Assembly (NCBI GenBank): GCA_036741235.1
Contig: DAINSQ010000004.1
Span: forward strand, 12,394 to 76,393
Length of the DNA: 64,000 nucleotides
Reading direction: 5' to 3'
Origin: JABWBR01 sp036741235
GTDB lineage: Bacteria; Bacteroidota; Bacteroidia; Chitinophagales; Saprospiraceae
Shown: positions 35,966 through 45,100 of the stretch, in pieces
Layout: each line of letters opens with the position of its first letter
Position numbering within the stretch: position 1 is the stretch's first letter
Translations under genes and position numbers: made by a program
The notes under the pieces: generated by a model
What the model saw: only the letters and a program-made list of their open reading frames with translations
Databases searched by the model: none
Told to the model about the DNA's origin: nothing

Positions 35966-37354
35966 ATGCAAAACGAATGGACCCGCCGCGATTGGCTGAA
36001 GACCCTCGGCCTTTTTTCTGCCGGCGCCATGCTGCCCGTCGACGCCTTCAGCAAAATATCGGAATACTCCTACGAATTACCGCTACAAGCTTACCCCCCT
36101 TTAGCTAAGCCGCTGACGGCCATAGTATTGGGCGCAGGCAACCGGGGTAATGTTTATGGTAATTATGCCGTCGAATTTCCCGCCGAGCTCGATATCATTG
36201 GCGTGGCAGAACCCATCGCCCTGCGCAACGAACGATTTGCAAAAAAACATCAGATCGCCGATAATAACCGGTTTGTCACCTGGGAACACGTCTTTGAAAG
36301 GCCCAAATTTGCCGACGCGGTCATTATAACTACGCCTGACCATCTGCACTACGGCCCCGCTATGAAAGCGCTGGAAATGGGTTACGATTTATTGCTTGAA
36401 AAACCTATAGCACAGAGCTGGCAAGAATGCAAAGATATTCTCAACCAGGCAAAAAAATACAATCGCATCGTGGGCGTTTGCCATGTGTTGCGTTATTCTC
36501 CCTACTATCGAAAAATCAAAGAAATCATAGAATCCGGCGTTTTGGGCGATATCGTCAGCGTACAACATCTGGAACCCATCCAGTACGTGCATATGTCGCA
36601 CTCCTATGTGCGTGGCAACTGGCGTAAGACTGCTGAAACCAACCCTATTCTGCTGGCCAAATCCTGCCACGACCTTGATATCATACGCTGGTGGCTCGGA
36701 AAAAGCTGCACGTATGTCAGTTCTTTTGGGTCGCTGAAATGGTTCCGCAAGGAAAATGCCCCCGCCGGCAGTACCATGCGTTGTACCGACGGCTGCGCCG
36801 TTGAAGCCTCCTGCCCCTATTCCGCGCTTCGTATTTACTACCGCAATAAAACCTGGCTCCACCACTTCGACCTGCCCGAAGACAAATCGCAATGGGCGGA
36901 TGCCATTATGAAAAATCTTAAAGAAGGACCATACGGCCGTTGCGTATATCAATGCGACAACGATGTGCTTGATCACCAGGTCGTAGCCATGGAATTCGAA
37001 GGCGGCACGACCGTTAATTTCAGCATGGAGGCCTTCACCAACTACGCAGGCCGCCGCACCCGCATAATGGGCAGCATGGGCGACCTGGTGGGCGATGAAA
37101 CGGATATCTACCTGGCCAATTTCAAAACCGGCGAATTGACAAAGTGGAACGTCAACGAAAATACCCAGATCAAATCAGGCCATGGCGGCGGCGACTGGGG
37201 CCTCGCCCGCGATTGGGTGCAGGCCGTATCCCATAGAGACCCTTCACTACTTACTTCTACACTGGACGCCGCTATGGAAAGCCACCTCATCGGCTTTACC
37301 GCCGAAAAAAGCCGGCAGTTGCGCACTGTAGAAAAAGTTGACATGAATAATTGA
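35966..37354 (+). CDS. Gfo/Idh/MocA family oxidoreductase with Tat-like leader
   Basis: 462 residues. The N-terminus (TRRDWLKTLGLFSAGAMLPV) has a twin-arginine motif and hydrophobic stretch, suggesting Tat export. A Rossmann domain follows (TAIVLGAGNRGNVYGNYA), with VIITTPDHLHYGPAMKALEMG and the catalytic LLEKPIAQSWQECKD (Glu-Lys-Pro) typical of the family, then the alpha/beta substrate domain. Acts on a sugar or inositol derivative with a nicotinamide cofactor; the substrate is unknown. A second family member begins 25 bp downstream, so they form an operon. Confidence 0.88.
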   Translation: MQNEWTRRDWLKTLGLFSAGAMLPVDAFSKISEYSYELPLQAYPPLAKPLTAIVLGAGNRGNVYGNYAVEFPAELDIIGVAEPIALRNERFAKKHQIADNNRFVTWEHVFERPKFADAVIITTPDHLHYGPAMKALEMGYDLLLEKPIAQSWQECKDILNQAKKYNRIVGVCHVLRYSPYYRKIKEIIESGVLGDIVSVQHLEPIQYVHMSHSYVRGNWRKTAETNPILLAKSCHDLDIIRWWLGKSCTYVSSFGSLKWFRKENAPAGSTMRCTDGCAVEASCPYSALRIYYRNKTWLHHFDLPEDKSQWADAIMKNLKEGPYGRCVYQCDNDVLDHQVVAMEFEGGTTVNFSMEAFTNYAGRRTRIMGSMGDLVGDETDIYLANFKTGELTKWNVNENTQIKSGHGGGDWGLARDWVQAVSHRDPSLLTSTLDAAMESHLIGFTAEKSRQLRTVEKVDMNN

Positions 37355-37379
37355 ACCATCACTGTATTAACTCGATAGT

Positions 37380-38531
37380 ATGCCTGAAAAATTGCGTATG
37401 GGCATGGTGGGCGGCGGTATCGGCGCGTTCATCGGCGGCGTACACCGCATGGCCGCCAACCTCGATGGCGAAATAGAATTGGTTTGCGGCGCTTTTAGCA
37501 GCGACCCTGCAAAGTCAAAAGCCTCCGGCGAAGCGCTTTATCTGCCCTCCGACCGCGTATACGGCTCTTTCCAGGAAATGATAGAAAAGGAAAAGCAACT
37601 GCCGGAAAATAAACGCATGCAATTCGTTTCTATCGTTACCCCCAACCACATGCACTTCGCTCCGGCGAAATTGGCGCTTGAAAACGGCTTCCATGTGGTT
37701 TGCGACAAACCGCTCTGTCTCAATATGGAAGAGGCCTACGAATTGCAGCGCATCGTAGAACAAACCGGACTACTATTCGCCCTTACCCATAACTATACGG
37801 GGTACCCCATGGTGAAACAGGCCCGGCATATGATTCAACAGGGGCAATTGGGCGCTTTGCGCAAAATTGTGGTGGAATATCCTCAGGGCTGGTTATCTAC
37901 CAAAATCGAAGATGCCGACCAAAAACAAGCCGCCTGGCGCACCGACCCCCAGCGCTCGGGCATTGCCGGCGCTATGGGCGATATCGGCACCCACGCCGAA
38001 AACCTGGCGGAATACATCACCGGCCTCAAAATAACTCAACTCTGCGCCGACCTGAGCACTTTCGTGTCCGGCCGCCGGCTCGACGACGACGGCAATGTGC
38101 TGCTCCATTTTGAAAACGGCGCCAAAGGCATACTGCACGCCAGCCAAATATCGGCAGGCGAAGAAAACAACCTCAATATTCGCATTTACGGCGAAAAAGC
38201 AGGCCTCGAATGGCGACAAATGGAACCCAATACCCTCATTGTTAAATGGCTGGAAGCGCCAACTCAAATATTGCGAACCGGCGTAGGCCCCCTGTGCCGG
38301 TCTGCCCAGGCGCATACCCGCATCCCCTCCGGCCATCCTGAAGGGTACCTCGAAGCCTTCGCCAATATTTATCGCAATTTCGCCTTCTGCCTGCGCGCCA
38401 GATTGGAAGGCAAGGCGCCCGATCCCGTCTACCAAGACTTCCCCTCAATACACGACGGCGTAAGGGGCATGCTTTTTATTCAAAAAGTGGTTGAATCAAG
38501 CGCTTCCTCTCATAAATGGACAGATTGCTGA
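37380..38531 (+). CDS. Gfo/Idh/MocA family oxidoreductase, cytoplasmic
   Basis: 383 residues, no signal. The N-terminal GMVGGGIGAFIGGVHRMAA binds NAD(P), and VSIVTPNHMHFAPAKLALENG leads to the conserved VVCDKPLCLNMEEA (Asp-Lys-Pro variant). The C-terminal half (RSGIAGAMGDIGTHAENLAEYITG) has the His expected near the active site. It probably works on the same sugar pathway as its upstream neighbour, one exported and one cytoplasmic. The substrate cannot be read from sequence. Confidence 0.88.
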   Translation: MPEKLRMGMVGGGIGAFIGGVHRMAANLDGEIELVCGAFSSDPAKSKASGEALYLPSDRVYGSFQEMIEKEKQLPENKRMQFVSIVTPNHMHFAPAKLALENGFHVVCDKPLCLNMEEAYELQRIVEQTGLLFALTHNYTGYPMVKQARHMIQQGQLGALRKIVVEYPQGWLSTKIEDADQKQAAWRTDPQRSGIAGAMGDIGTHAENLAEYITGLKITQLCADLSTFVSGRRLDDDGNVLLHFENGAKGILHASQISAGEENNLNIRIYGEKAGLEWRQMEPNTLIVKWLEAPTQILRTGVGPLCRSAQAHTRIPSGHPEGYLEAFANIYRNFAFCLRARLEGKAPDPVYQDFPSIHDGVRGMLFIQKVVESSASSHKWTDC

Positions 38532-38660
38532 TAAGACTCCCGCTTGCTCCTGAATAATATACGACCTTTTTGTCTAGTATTTGTCATTTAAATTACTAAA
38601 AAATTATTCGAAAAATTTCTATCTTTAACATTCATCATTTCATCATCAAAAACCGCTAAT

Positions 38661-41600
38661 ATGAAGAACTGCTACTTGTCTAAGCTGTGGGCTTTAGCGA
38701 TAGCATTGTTGGCATGGACGGCAACGACCAATGCCCAGATCGTTAAAATCACTGTGAATGCCCCGGCTGGAATTGCAGGCGACTATCAGGCCCTCCAGGC
38801 CGCTTACTCACCGGCCCTAACCGGAACCACAGGCGACGTTGTTTATGCCAACCCCGCCGACGGCTGTACGGCCCCTACCAATAGCCTGACCGGATCAGTT
38901 GCCCTGATGGACAGGGGAACTTGTCCATTCGCTACCAAGGCCGTCGTTGCCCAACAGGCAGGCGCCATAGGCGTTATCGTGTGCAATAACACGCCTCTCT
39001 TCCCGCACAAAGCTATCGTGATGGGCGGCACGCCTTCCGAGACAATCAACATCCCCGTGGTGATGTTGTCCTGGGCCGATTGCGAACTTATCAAAGCCGA
39101 ATTGGCAAACGGCGCTGTAAACGTAACGTTCTCTCCCGATCCCATCCCCGCCGAGGCAGGCGAGGTTTGCGATACGGCAATACCCATCGGCCCCGGCACG
39201 CATACGGTTGCCCCCATTGACGGCGGCTTCGGCGCTGTGTTTATCAGCGGCGTATTGGATAACAACTCCAACGCCAAGTGGTATTCCTATACGCCTACTG
39301 TCAACAACATCGCAACGGTTAGCTCCTGCGGCCAGCCCGTCGACTCGCGCGTGGCTGTCATTTCCGGCGTTGACTGCGCCAACCTCGTACTCGTCGATCT
39401 AAATGACGACTGCGATCCGGACAACAACGACTTTGCCTCCGAAGTGAGCTTCCTCGCCGTAGCCGGCCAACAGTATTTTATCTACTGGGACGACCGCTGG
39501 GACCACAATGGGTTTGAATTTACACTCTCTGAAAACACGACGCTGCCTCAAGCGCTTGTGACCTTTAACGTTGACATGGCGCTCGAGACGGTAAGCCCCG
39601 ACGGCGTCAGAGTAGCCTACGGTACTTCGAGCAACCCGGTACTGACCGAGATAATTCTCGCCGATGGCGACGGCGACGGCGTTTATTCCGGCTCCGCCAA
39701 TATTACGCTGTTGGATACACTAGGTTATGTGTTCGTGAATGGACTGGTAGCTCCCGGCAATCAGGAAAGCGTACCCAACGAATGCGGCGTGCCTTCTATT
39801 TTCGGCTTTAATTTCCGCCCATTTATTGTAGGTGACCCTAACGGTACCAATATTCCATCGGTTTGCTTTAGCAGCTGCGGCGATTGCGTCTTCGTTGTTG
39901 ACGACTGCGAAAACCCGCTTATCCTCATTGAGGACGATGCTGAAGGATATGCAGCCGGCAACGCACAAGGCCAACCAGGCGCAGATCACTGGGGCTCATG
40001 GCCCGGCGCTGCCAGCTCGGTAGTTGTTAATGCTGAACAGGCTGAAAGCGGCGCGCAATCATTCAAAGTATCCGGCGCTATTACGGGACAGGATGCTTTG
40101 TTGCTTCTTGGCGACAAAACCCAGGATCACTACGCTGTTGCCTGGAATATGTACATCCCTACCGGTAAACGGGCTTATTTCAACGTTCAACACCAGGCGC
40201 CCACCGCTTCTGCCGGCTTCTGGGCAATGGATGCCTTCTTCGGCGACGAAGGCGACGGTACGGCTTTCCTGCAGATCTACCCCAATAACGTAGCTGCCGA
40301 AACGCCGCGTTTCTCTTATCCCAACGATACCTGGTTTTTCGTATACCTTTTTGTCGACCTCGACAACGACGAGGCTCGCCTGATTGTTGATGAAACCACT
40401 GTAGCCGCATGGCAGTTCAGCTTCGGTATCACCAACGGCGGCGCCGCTTCACCGCTCAACCAACTCAACGGCATCAACTTCTATCCGCGTGATGCCAACG
40501 ATGAGTACTATGTGGACAACGTTCAGTTTGTCCAAATACCCGATGCAGGCGTAGGCCAATACTGCTACACGGCAGTTGACATCCAGCCGGGTGTTCATGC
40601 AGTGCCCGAACTTACTTGCTTCGGCGGCGCCTATGACCTTGGCAGCAACGGCGAGGGTATAGCAACCTACTGGTTTAAGTATACGCCTACTCAGGACGGC
40701 GTCATCAGCATTTCATCCTGCAACGGCGGCGCTGATTCACGCGGATGGATTTTTAAAGGCGACTGCCACGGCCTGGAAATACTGGGCGTCAACGACGATA
40801 TGTGCGAACTGGCCCCCGGCGGCGACGCTTATGCTTCTTACCGCGAAGCTATCGTTGAAGCGGGCGAGACCTATTACATTATGTGGGACGACGCCTGGGA
40901 AAATACCGGCTTTGATTTCGAACTCAGCTTCTCTACCGATGCTCCCGCTGAAGGCGATTTCTGCCAAACTGCTATCGCCGTTGATCCGGGCGAGCATTCT
41001 ATCGAAGAATTCACCGGCGATGCAGCCGTTGCCGGCCCCACGATCGGTACCAGCACGCTGTCGGAAACACCCTATGCACAGTCTGAGTGGTTCTCATTTA
41101 CGCCCACCACAGATGGTACAATGACGATCACTTCCTGCGACGGCGCAGCCAGCGATACCCGCCTCTGGGTATACACCGGCGATTGCTCCTCGCTCAACAG
41201 CTTGACGGTTGTTGCGGAAAGCGACGACGGCTGTACGGGCGGCGCGGGCCCCTCGCAAGTCACGGATGTACCCGTCACTGCCGGCACTACTTACCTCATC
41301 GAGTGGAACGACCGCTTCTCTGAAGACGCTTTCTTGTGGGAATTGATATTCAACCCGCTGTCGGTTGACGTGACCTTCCAGGTTGATATGGCGCTTTCTA
41401 CAGTTGATCCGGGCGGCGTATTCCTCGCCGGTTCGTTCAGCGACTTCCAGAACCTGCCGATGAGCGACGGCAATGGCGACGGCGTTTACACCGCTACCGT
41501 GGCTATCCCGCAAAATACGACGGTGACCTACAAGTTCAAAAACGGCCCCGATGGCTGGGAATCAATCAACACCAGCGTTGGCGGCGTGAACTGTACCACC

Positions 41601-41966
41601 GGCGGCTTCGGCGACCGCTTCTACAACACCGGCACGGCCGACGTTACGCTGCCAGTTGTATGCTTCGCTTATTGCGTAACTTGTAACGTAGTTGACGTTG
41701 ATGAGTCTACACTCCAGAATGGCGTGAAGATATTCCCCAACCCGGTTACAGATGTGTTGAATATCAACTACAACTTCTCGGAAACGGTACAGCAATTCAA
41801 CGTACGCATTTACAACGCACAGGGCGCTTTGGTATTCGACCGCTATATGGGCCAATCGCTCAACGGCAACCTCGAAATCGACGCCCGCCAGTTCCCCGCC
41901 GGCGCTTACATGGTTCAACTCATGGACGGCGCTTCGCAGGTAACCCGGAAAATTATTATCGAATAA
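38661..41966 (+). CDS. Multidomain T9SS surface protein with PA domain and carbohydrate-binding-like modules
   Basis: 1101 residues with a signal peptide (LWALAIALLAWTATTNAQ). Next comes a protease-associated (PA) domain (about 50-155: GSVALMDRGTCPFATKAVVA). Three related beta modules follow, each with a W(F/Y)SYTPT-SSC-(D)SR(G/V)-DD pattern (about residues 170-290, 640-755 and 770-895). There are two starch-binding-like modules (about 295-410 and 900-1010, VTFNVDMALETVSPDGV and VTFQVDMALSTVDPGGV). One laminin-G/concanavalin-like domain sits between (about 430-640). The C-terminus (VKIFPNPVTDVLNIN to TRKIIIE) is a type-A sorting domain. No catalytic domain is visible, so it is probably a binding protein. 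Confidence 0.85.
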   Translation: MKNCYLSKLWALAIALLAWTATTNAQIVKITVNAPAGIAGDYQALQAAYSPALTGTTGDVVYANPADGCTAPTNSLTGSVALMDRGTCPFATKAVVAQQAGAIGVIVCNNTPLFPHKAIVMGGTPSETINIPVVMLSWADCELIKAELANGAVNVTFSPDPIPAEAGEVCDTAIPIGPGTHTVAPIDGGFGAVFISGVLDNNSNAKWYSYTPTVNNIATVSSCGQPVDSRVAVISGVDCANLVLVDLNDDCDPDNNDFASEVSFLAVAGQQYFIYWDDRWDHNGFEFTLSENTTLPQALVTFNVDMALETVSPDGVRVAYGTSSNPVLTEIILADGDGDGVYSGSANITLLDTLGYVFVNGLVAPGNQESVPNECGVPSIFGFNFRPFIVGDPNGTNIPSVCFSSCGDCVFVVDDCENPLILIEDDAEGYAAGNAQGQPGADHWGSWPGAASSVVVNAEQAESGAQSFKVSGAITGQDALLLLGDKTQDHYAVAWNMYIPTGKRAYFNVQHQAPTASAGFWAMDAFFGDEGDGTAFLQIYPNNVAAETPRFSYPNDTWFFVYLFVDLDNDEARLIVDETTVAAWQFSFGITNGGAASPLNQLNGINFYPRDANDEYYVDNVQFVQIPDAGVGQYCYTAVDIQPGVHAVPELTCFGGAYDLGSNGEGIATYWFKYTPTQDGVISISSCNGGADSRGWIFKGDCHGLEILGVNDDMCELAPGGDAYASYREAIVEAGETYYIMWDDAWENTGFDFELSFSTDAPAEGDFCQTAIAVDPGEHSIEEFTGDAAVAGPTIGTSTLSETPYAQSEWFSFTPTTDGTMTITSCDGAASDTRLWVYTGDCSSLNSLTVVAESDDGCTGGAGPSQVTDVPVTAGTTYLIEWNDRFSEDAFLWELIFNPLSVDVTFQVDMALSTVDPGGVFLAGSFSDFQNLPMSDGNGDGVYTATVAIPQNTTVTYKFKNGPDGWESINTSVGGVNCTTGGFGDRFYNTGTADVTLPVVCFAYCVTCNVVDVDESTLQNGVKIFPNPVTDVLNINYNFSETVQQFNVRIYNAQGALVFDRYMGQSLNGNLEIDARQFPAGAYMVQLMDGASQVTRKIIIE

Positions 41967-42024
41967 CGCTTGAAATTGCCCGGCAATACCGGCTTATTTT
42001 TCAGCGTTTATCTTAAAGTGCATG

Positions 42025-42062
42025 AGGCATCCCGAAAAAATTCGGGATGCCTTATGTTTTTA
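42025..42062 (+). terminator. Strong intrinsic terminator after the multidomain surface gene
   Basis: Perfect 12-bp arms (AGGCATCCCGAA at 42025-42036 and its complement at 42041-42052) enclose an AAAA loop, followed by TATGTTTTTA. It lies between the surface protein and the Ddl-PASTA gene. Confidence 0.85.
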
Positions 42063-42063
42063 C

Positions 42064-42071
42064 TAAATTTG
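42064..42071 (+). promoter_or_regulatory. Promoter -7 element of the Ddl-PASTA gene
   Basis: TAAATTTG is a perfect TAnnTTTG match 29 bp before the ATG at 42101. The corresponding -33 position (TTCG at 42041-42044, 19 bp upstream) falls in the right arm of the terminator hairpin. Confidence 0.5.
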
Positions 42072-42100
42072 CGGGTTATTCAAGCTACCTGCTAAACTAT

Positions 42101-45100
42101 ATGAAGCTAAGAGTCGGCATTTTCTTTGGAGGCCCTTCCCGCGAACGCGAAATTTCTTTCGCCGGCGGACGCACCGTTTATGATAATCTCAATAAATCGC
42201 TCTTCGAGCCGGTGCCTATTTTTGTAGATAGTCAGAAGAATTTTATTCTACTCGACTGGCAGTACATCTATAAAGGTACTATTAGAGACTTCTATCCCCC
42301 AATCGATCAGATTCCCCCCTCGCCCAATGAATTCCAGATCTATTCGGAAAGTTTGGGCGAAATAAGCAGGGAAGAACAAGACCGCATGATCGCAGAGGTG
42401 GGCCGGCGAATAGACCCGCGTGAACTACCCACGCTGATCCATATAGCATTCCTGGCATTACACGGATTATACGGCGAAGACGGCCAGATTCAGCGCGAAC
42501 TCGAAACCCTGCATATTCCCTATACCGGCAGCGGCATGCGCGCCAGCGAAATCGGTATGGACAAAGCCCTGCAAAAGCGTCTGATGGCTGAAAAAGGCTT
42601 CTCCGAGCCGACAGTTATGACGCTCAAACGCGAAGACTGGCTGAAAGCCGATATTGAAGCGCTATTTTACCAAGCTATCGACAAGGTCGGGTTTCCCATG
42701 GTGATCCGCCCCGCCAACCAGGGCTCTTCGATCGGCGTATCGATAGCCGACGAAAAACTGGGCGTCGAAGGCTTCGAGCAGGCTATTAACCGCGCTTTCT
42801 TTCGCGAAATAATTCCGGTTAGCGAATGGACCGACCGCGACCACTTCGAACGCGTGGAGTATACCCGCCTGCTGAGCGATATCCGCGATGGATTGGGTTT
42901 CCCCATTTCGGTTACTTTTCACAACCAGAAACATACGATTTATCACCCGGAAGCGCTCCTGAATTACCTCAACGACCAATCAGCGCAGATTGATAACGGC
43001 TTTTTTATTCTGGAGAGTTTCCAGGATGAACGCGAGGTAATTATAGAGTCGTTTATTCACGGCAAGGAATTCTCTTGTATCGTGATCCGCAAGGAAGACG
43101 GCAGCGCTGCGGCCTTGCCTCCTACCGAAATAGTGAAGGGCAAAGAAGTATTCGACTATCGATCGAAATACATGCCCGGCCTTTCGCGCAAAGTAACTCC
43201 CATCAATCTGCCTTCTGCCCAAATCAACGCCATCCGCGGAGAATGCGAACGCCTCTTCCTGGAACTGGGCTTTGCCACTTATGCCCGCATTGACGGCTTC
43301 ATCACCCAGGATAACCAGATCTTCCTCAACGACCCCAATACTACATCGGGCATGCTGCCCTCTTCTTTCTTCTTTCACCAGGCAGCAGAGATCGGCCTGA
43401 ACCCGTCGCAATATCTCACATATATCATCAGGGTTTCCTTGCAGGAACGCCTCGTCGAACATCCTGAAGAAGGCGCATGGAAAGGCTACTTGCGCATACT
43501 CGACGAATCTATTCAATCGCTTAAAGTCTCCCAGTCCAGTCGCAAACGCATCGGCGTGATCCTGGGCGGTTATTCTTTTGAAAGGCATATTTCGGTAGAA
43601 AGCGGGCGCAATATTTTTGAAAAACTATCTAGCTCCGATAAATACGAACCAATTCCTATATTCCTGACTGGCGAAACCGGACATTTTGAATTGTACCAAT
43701 TGCCCATCAACCTCTTGTTGAAAGACAATGCCGACGATATTCGCGACAGGATACTTGGCTGGCAAGAGCACCCCCTTATAGACCAGATAAAACTCCAGTG
43801 TGCAGATATTACCCGAAAATACGCTTCGCACGACGTTGTATTTGCGCCGCGCAAGATTTCGCTGGAGGAACTACCAGCTATGGTTGACGGCGTTTTCATC
43901 GCATTACATGGGCGCCCCGGCGAAGACGGCCAATTACAGATGTACCTCGACGCCATGCACATCCCCTACAACGGCTCGGGCGTGGCCTCTTCGAAAGTTA
44001 CGATCGATAAACACCGTACGCTCCAGACCCTCAAGAAAAACGGATTTCCGGTTGCCGACCAGTTGATCATAAAAAGAGAAGAATACAAAGCCGGCGCAGA
44101 AACCTGCTATAAACACATTGAAGACCAGTTTGGTTATCCATTGGTGGCCAAACCTGTTGACGACGGTTGTAGCTCGGCAGTAAAGGTGATTCGCAACCGG
44201 ACAGAACTCGAGGCATTTGTGCAGCTGATGTTCCGCCCCTTCAGCGAGGAAGGTCTTGAGCAGCGAAAGTTGTTGCAACTCAAACCCAAAGAAGAATTTC
44301 CCAGAAAAGATGAAATTCTGTTTGAAAACCTCATTTCCCGAAACGGCGCCGGCCACTTCCTGGAGATTACCGGCGGCCTGCTAACCCATTACAATATGGA
44401 CGGCACGCTGCGCTACGAGGTGTTCGAACCCTCCGAAACACTGGCCACCGGCGAAGTACTGTCGCTCGAAGAAAAATTCCTGGCCGGCGAAGGACAAAAT
44501 ATCACCCCCGCCAGGTTTAGTCCCAATAAATCAGTATACCAAAAAATCGCCGCCCAGGTAAAAGGCGATTTGGAACGAGCCGCCAGAATTCTCGACGTAC
44601 AAGGATATGCACGCATCGATGCCTTTGTACGCATCTTCGATAACCAACGCGCCGAAACGCTGGTAATCGAAGTGAATTCACTGCCGGGCATGACTCCGGC
44701 TACCTGTATTTTTCACCAGGCGGCGATTAACGGTTACAAGCCTTATGATTTTATTGATAAAATTCTGAGTTTCGCTTTTGCGCGAAAAGCCCGCTTGGGC
44801 GGTATCGCTCCGGCGCCCGCCGCTAATGCGCAGGAAGAGGTCAACGCTTTTACCAGCCTGCTCCCCGAAGAACCAACCCCCGTAGCCGAAATTAACCAAT
44901 ACCGGCAGGAGTTGGCAGCAGCAGAACAGTCTAAACCCCATGCGTCAAGCCAGGGCGATAATACTGCCAAAAACGAACCCTATTTTGGAATGGAAAAACC
45001 ACCTACCCCCCTTCAACAATGGGTGATTAGCACGCGGGAGTTTTTTACCTCACCCTATTTTTTGCGCAACCTTGGCGTATTACTCGGCTTTTTATTTGTG

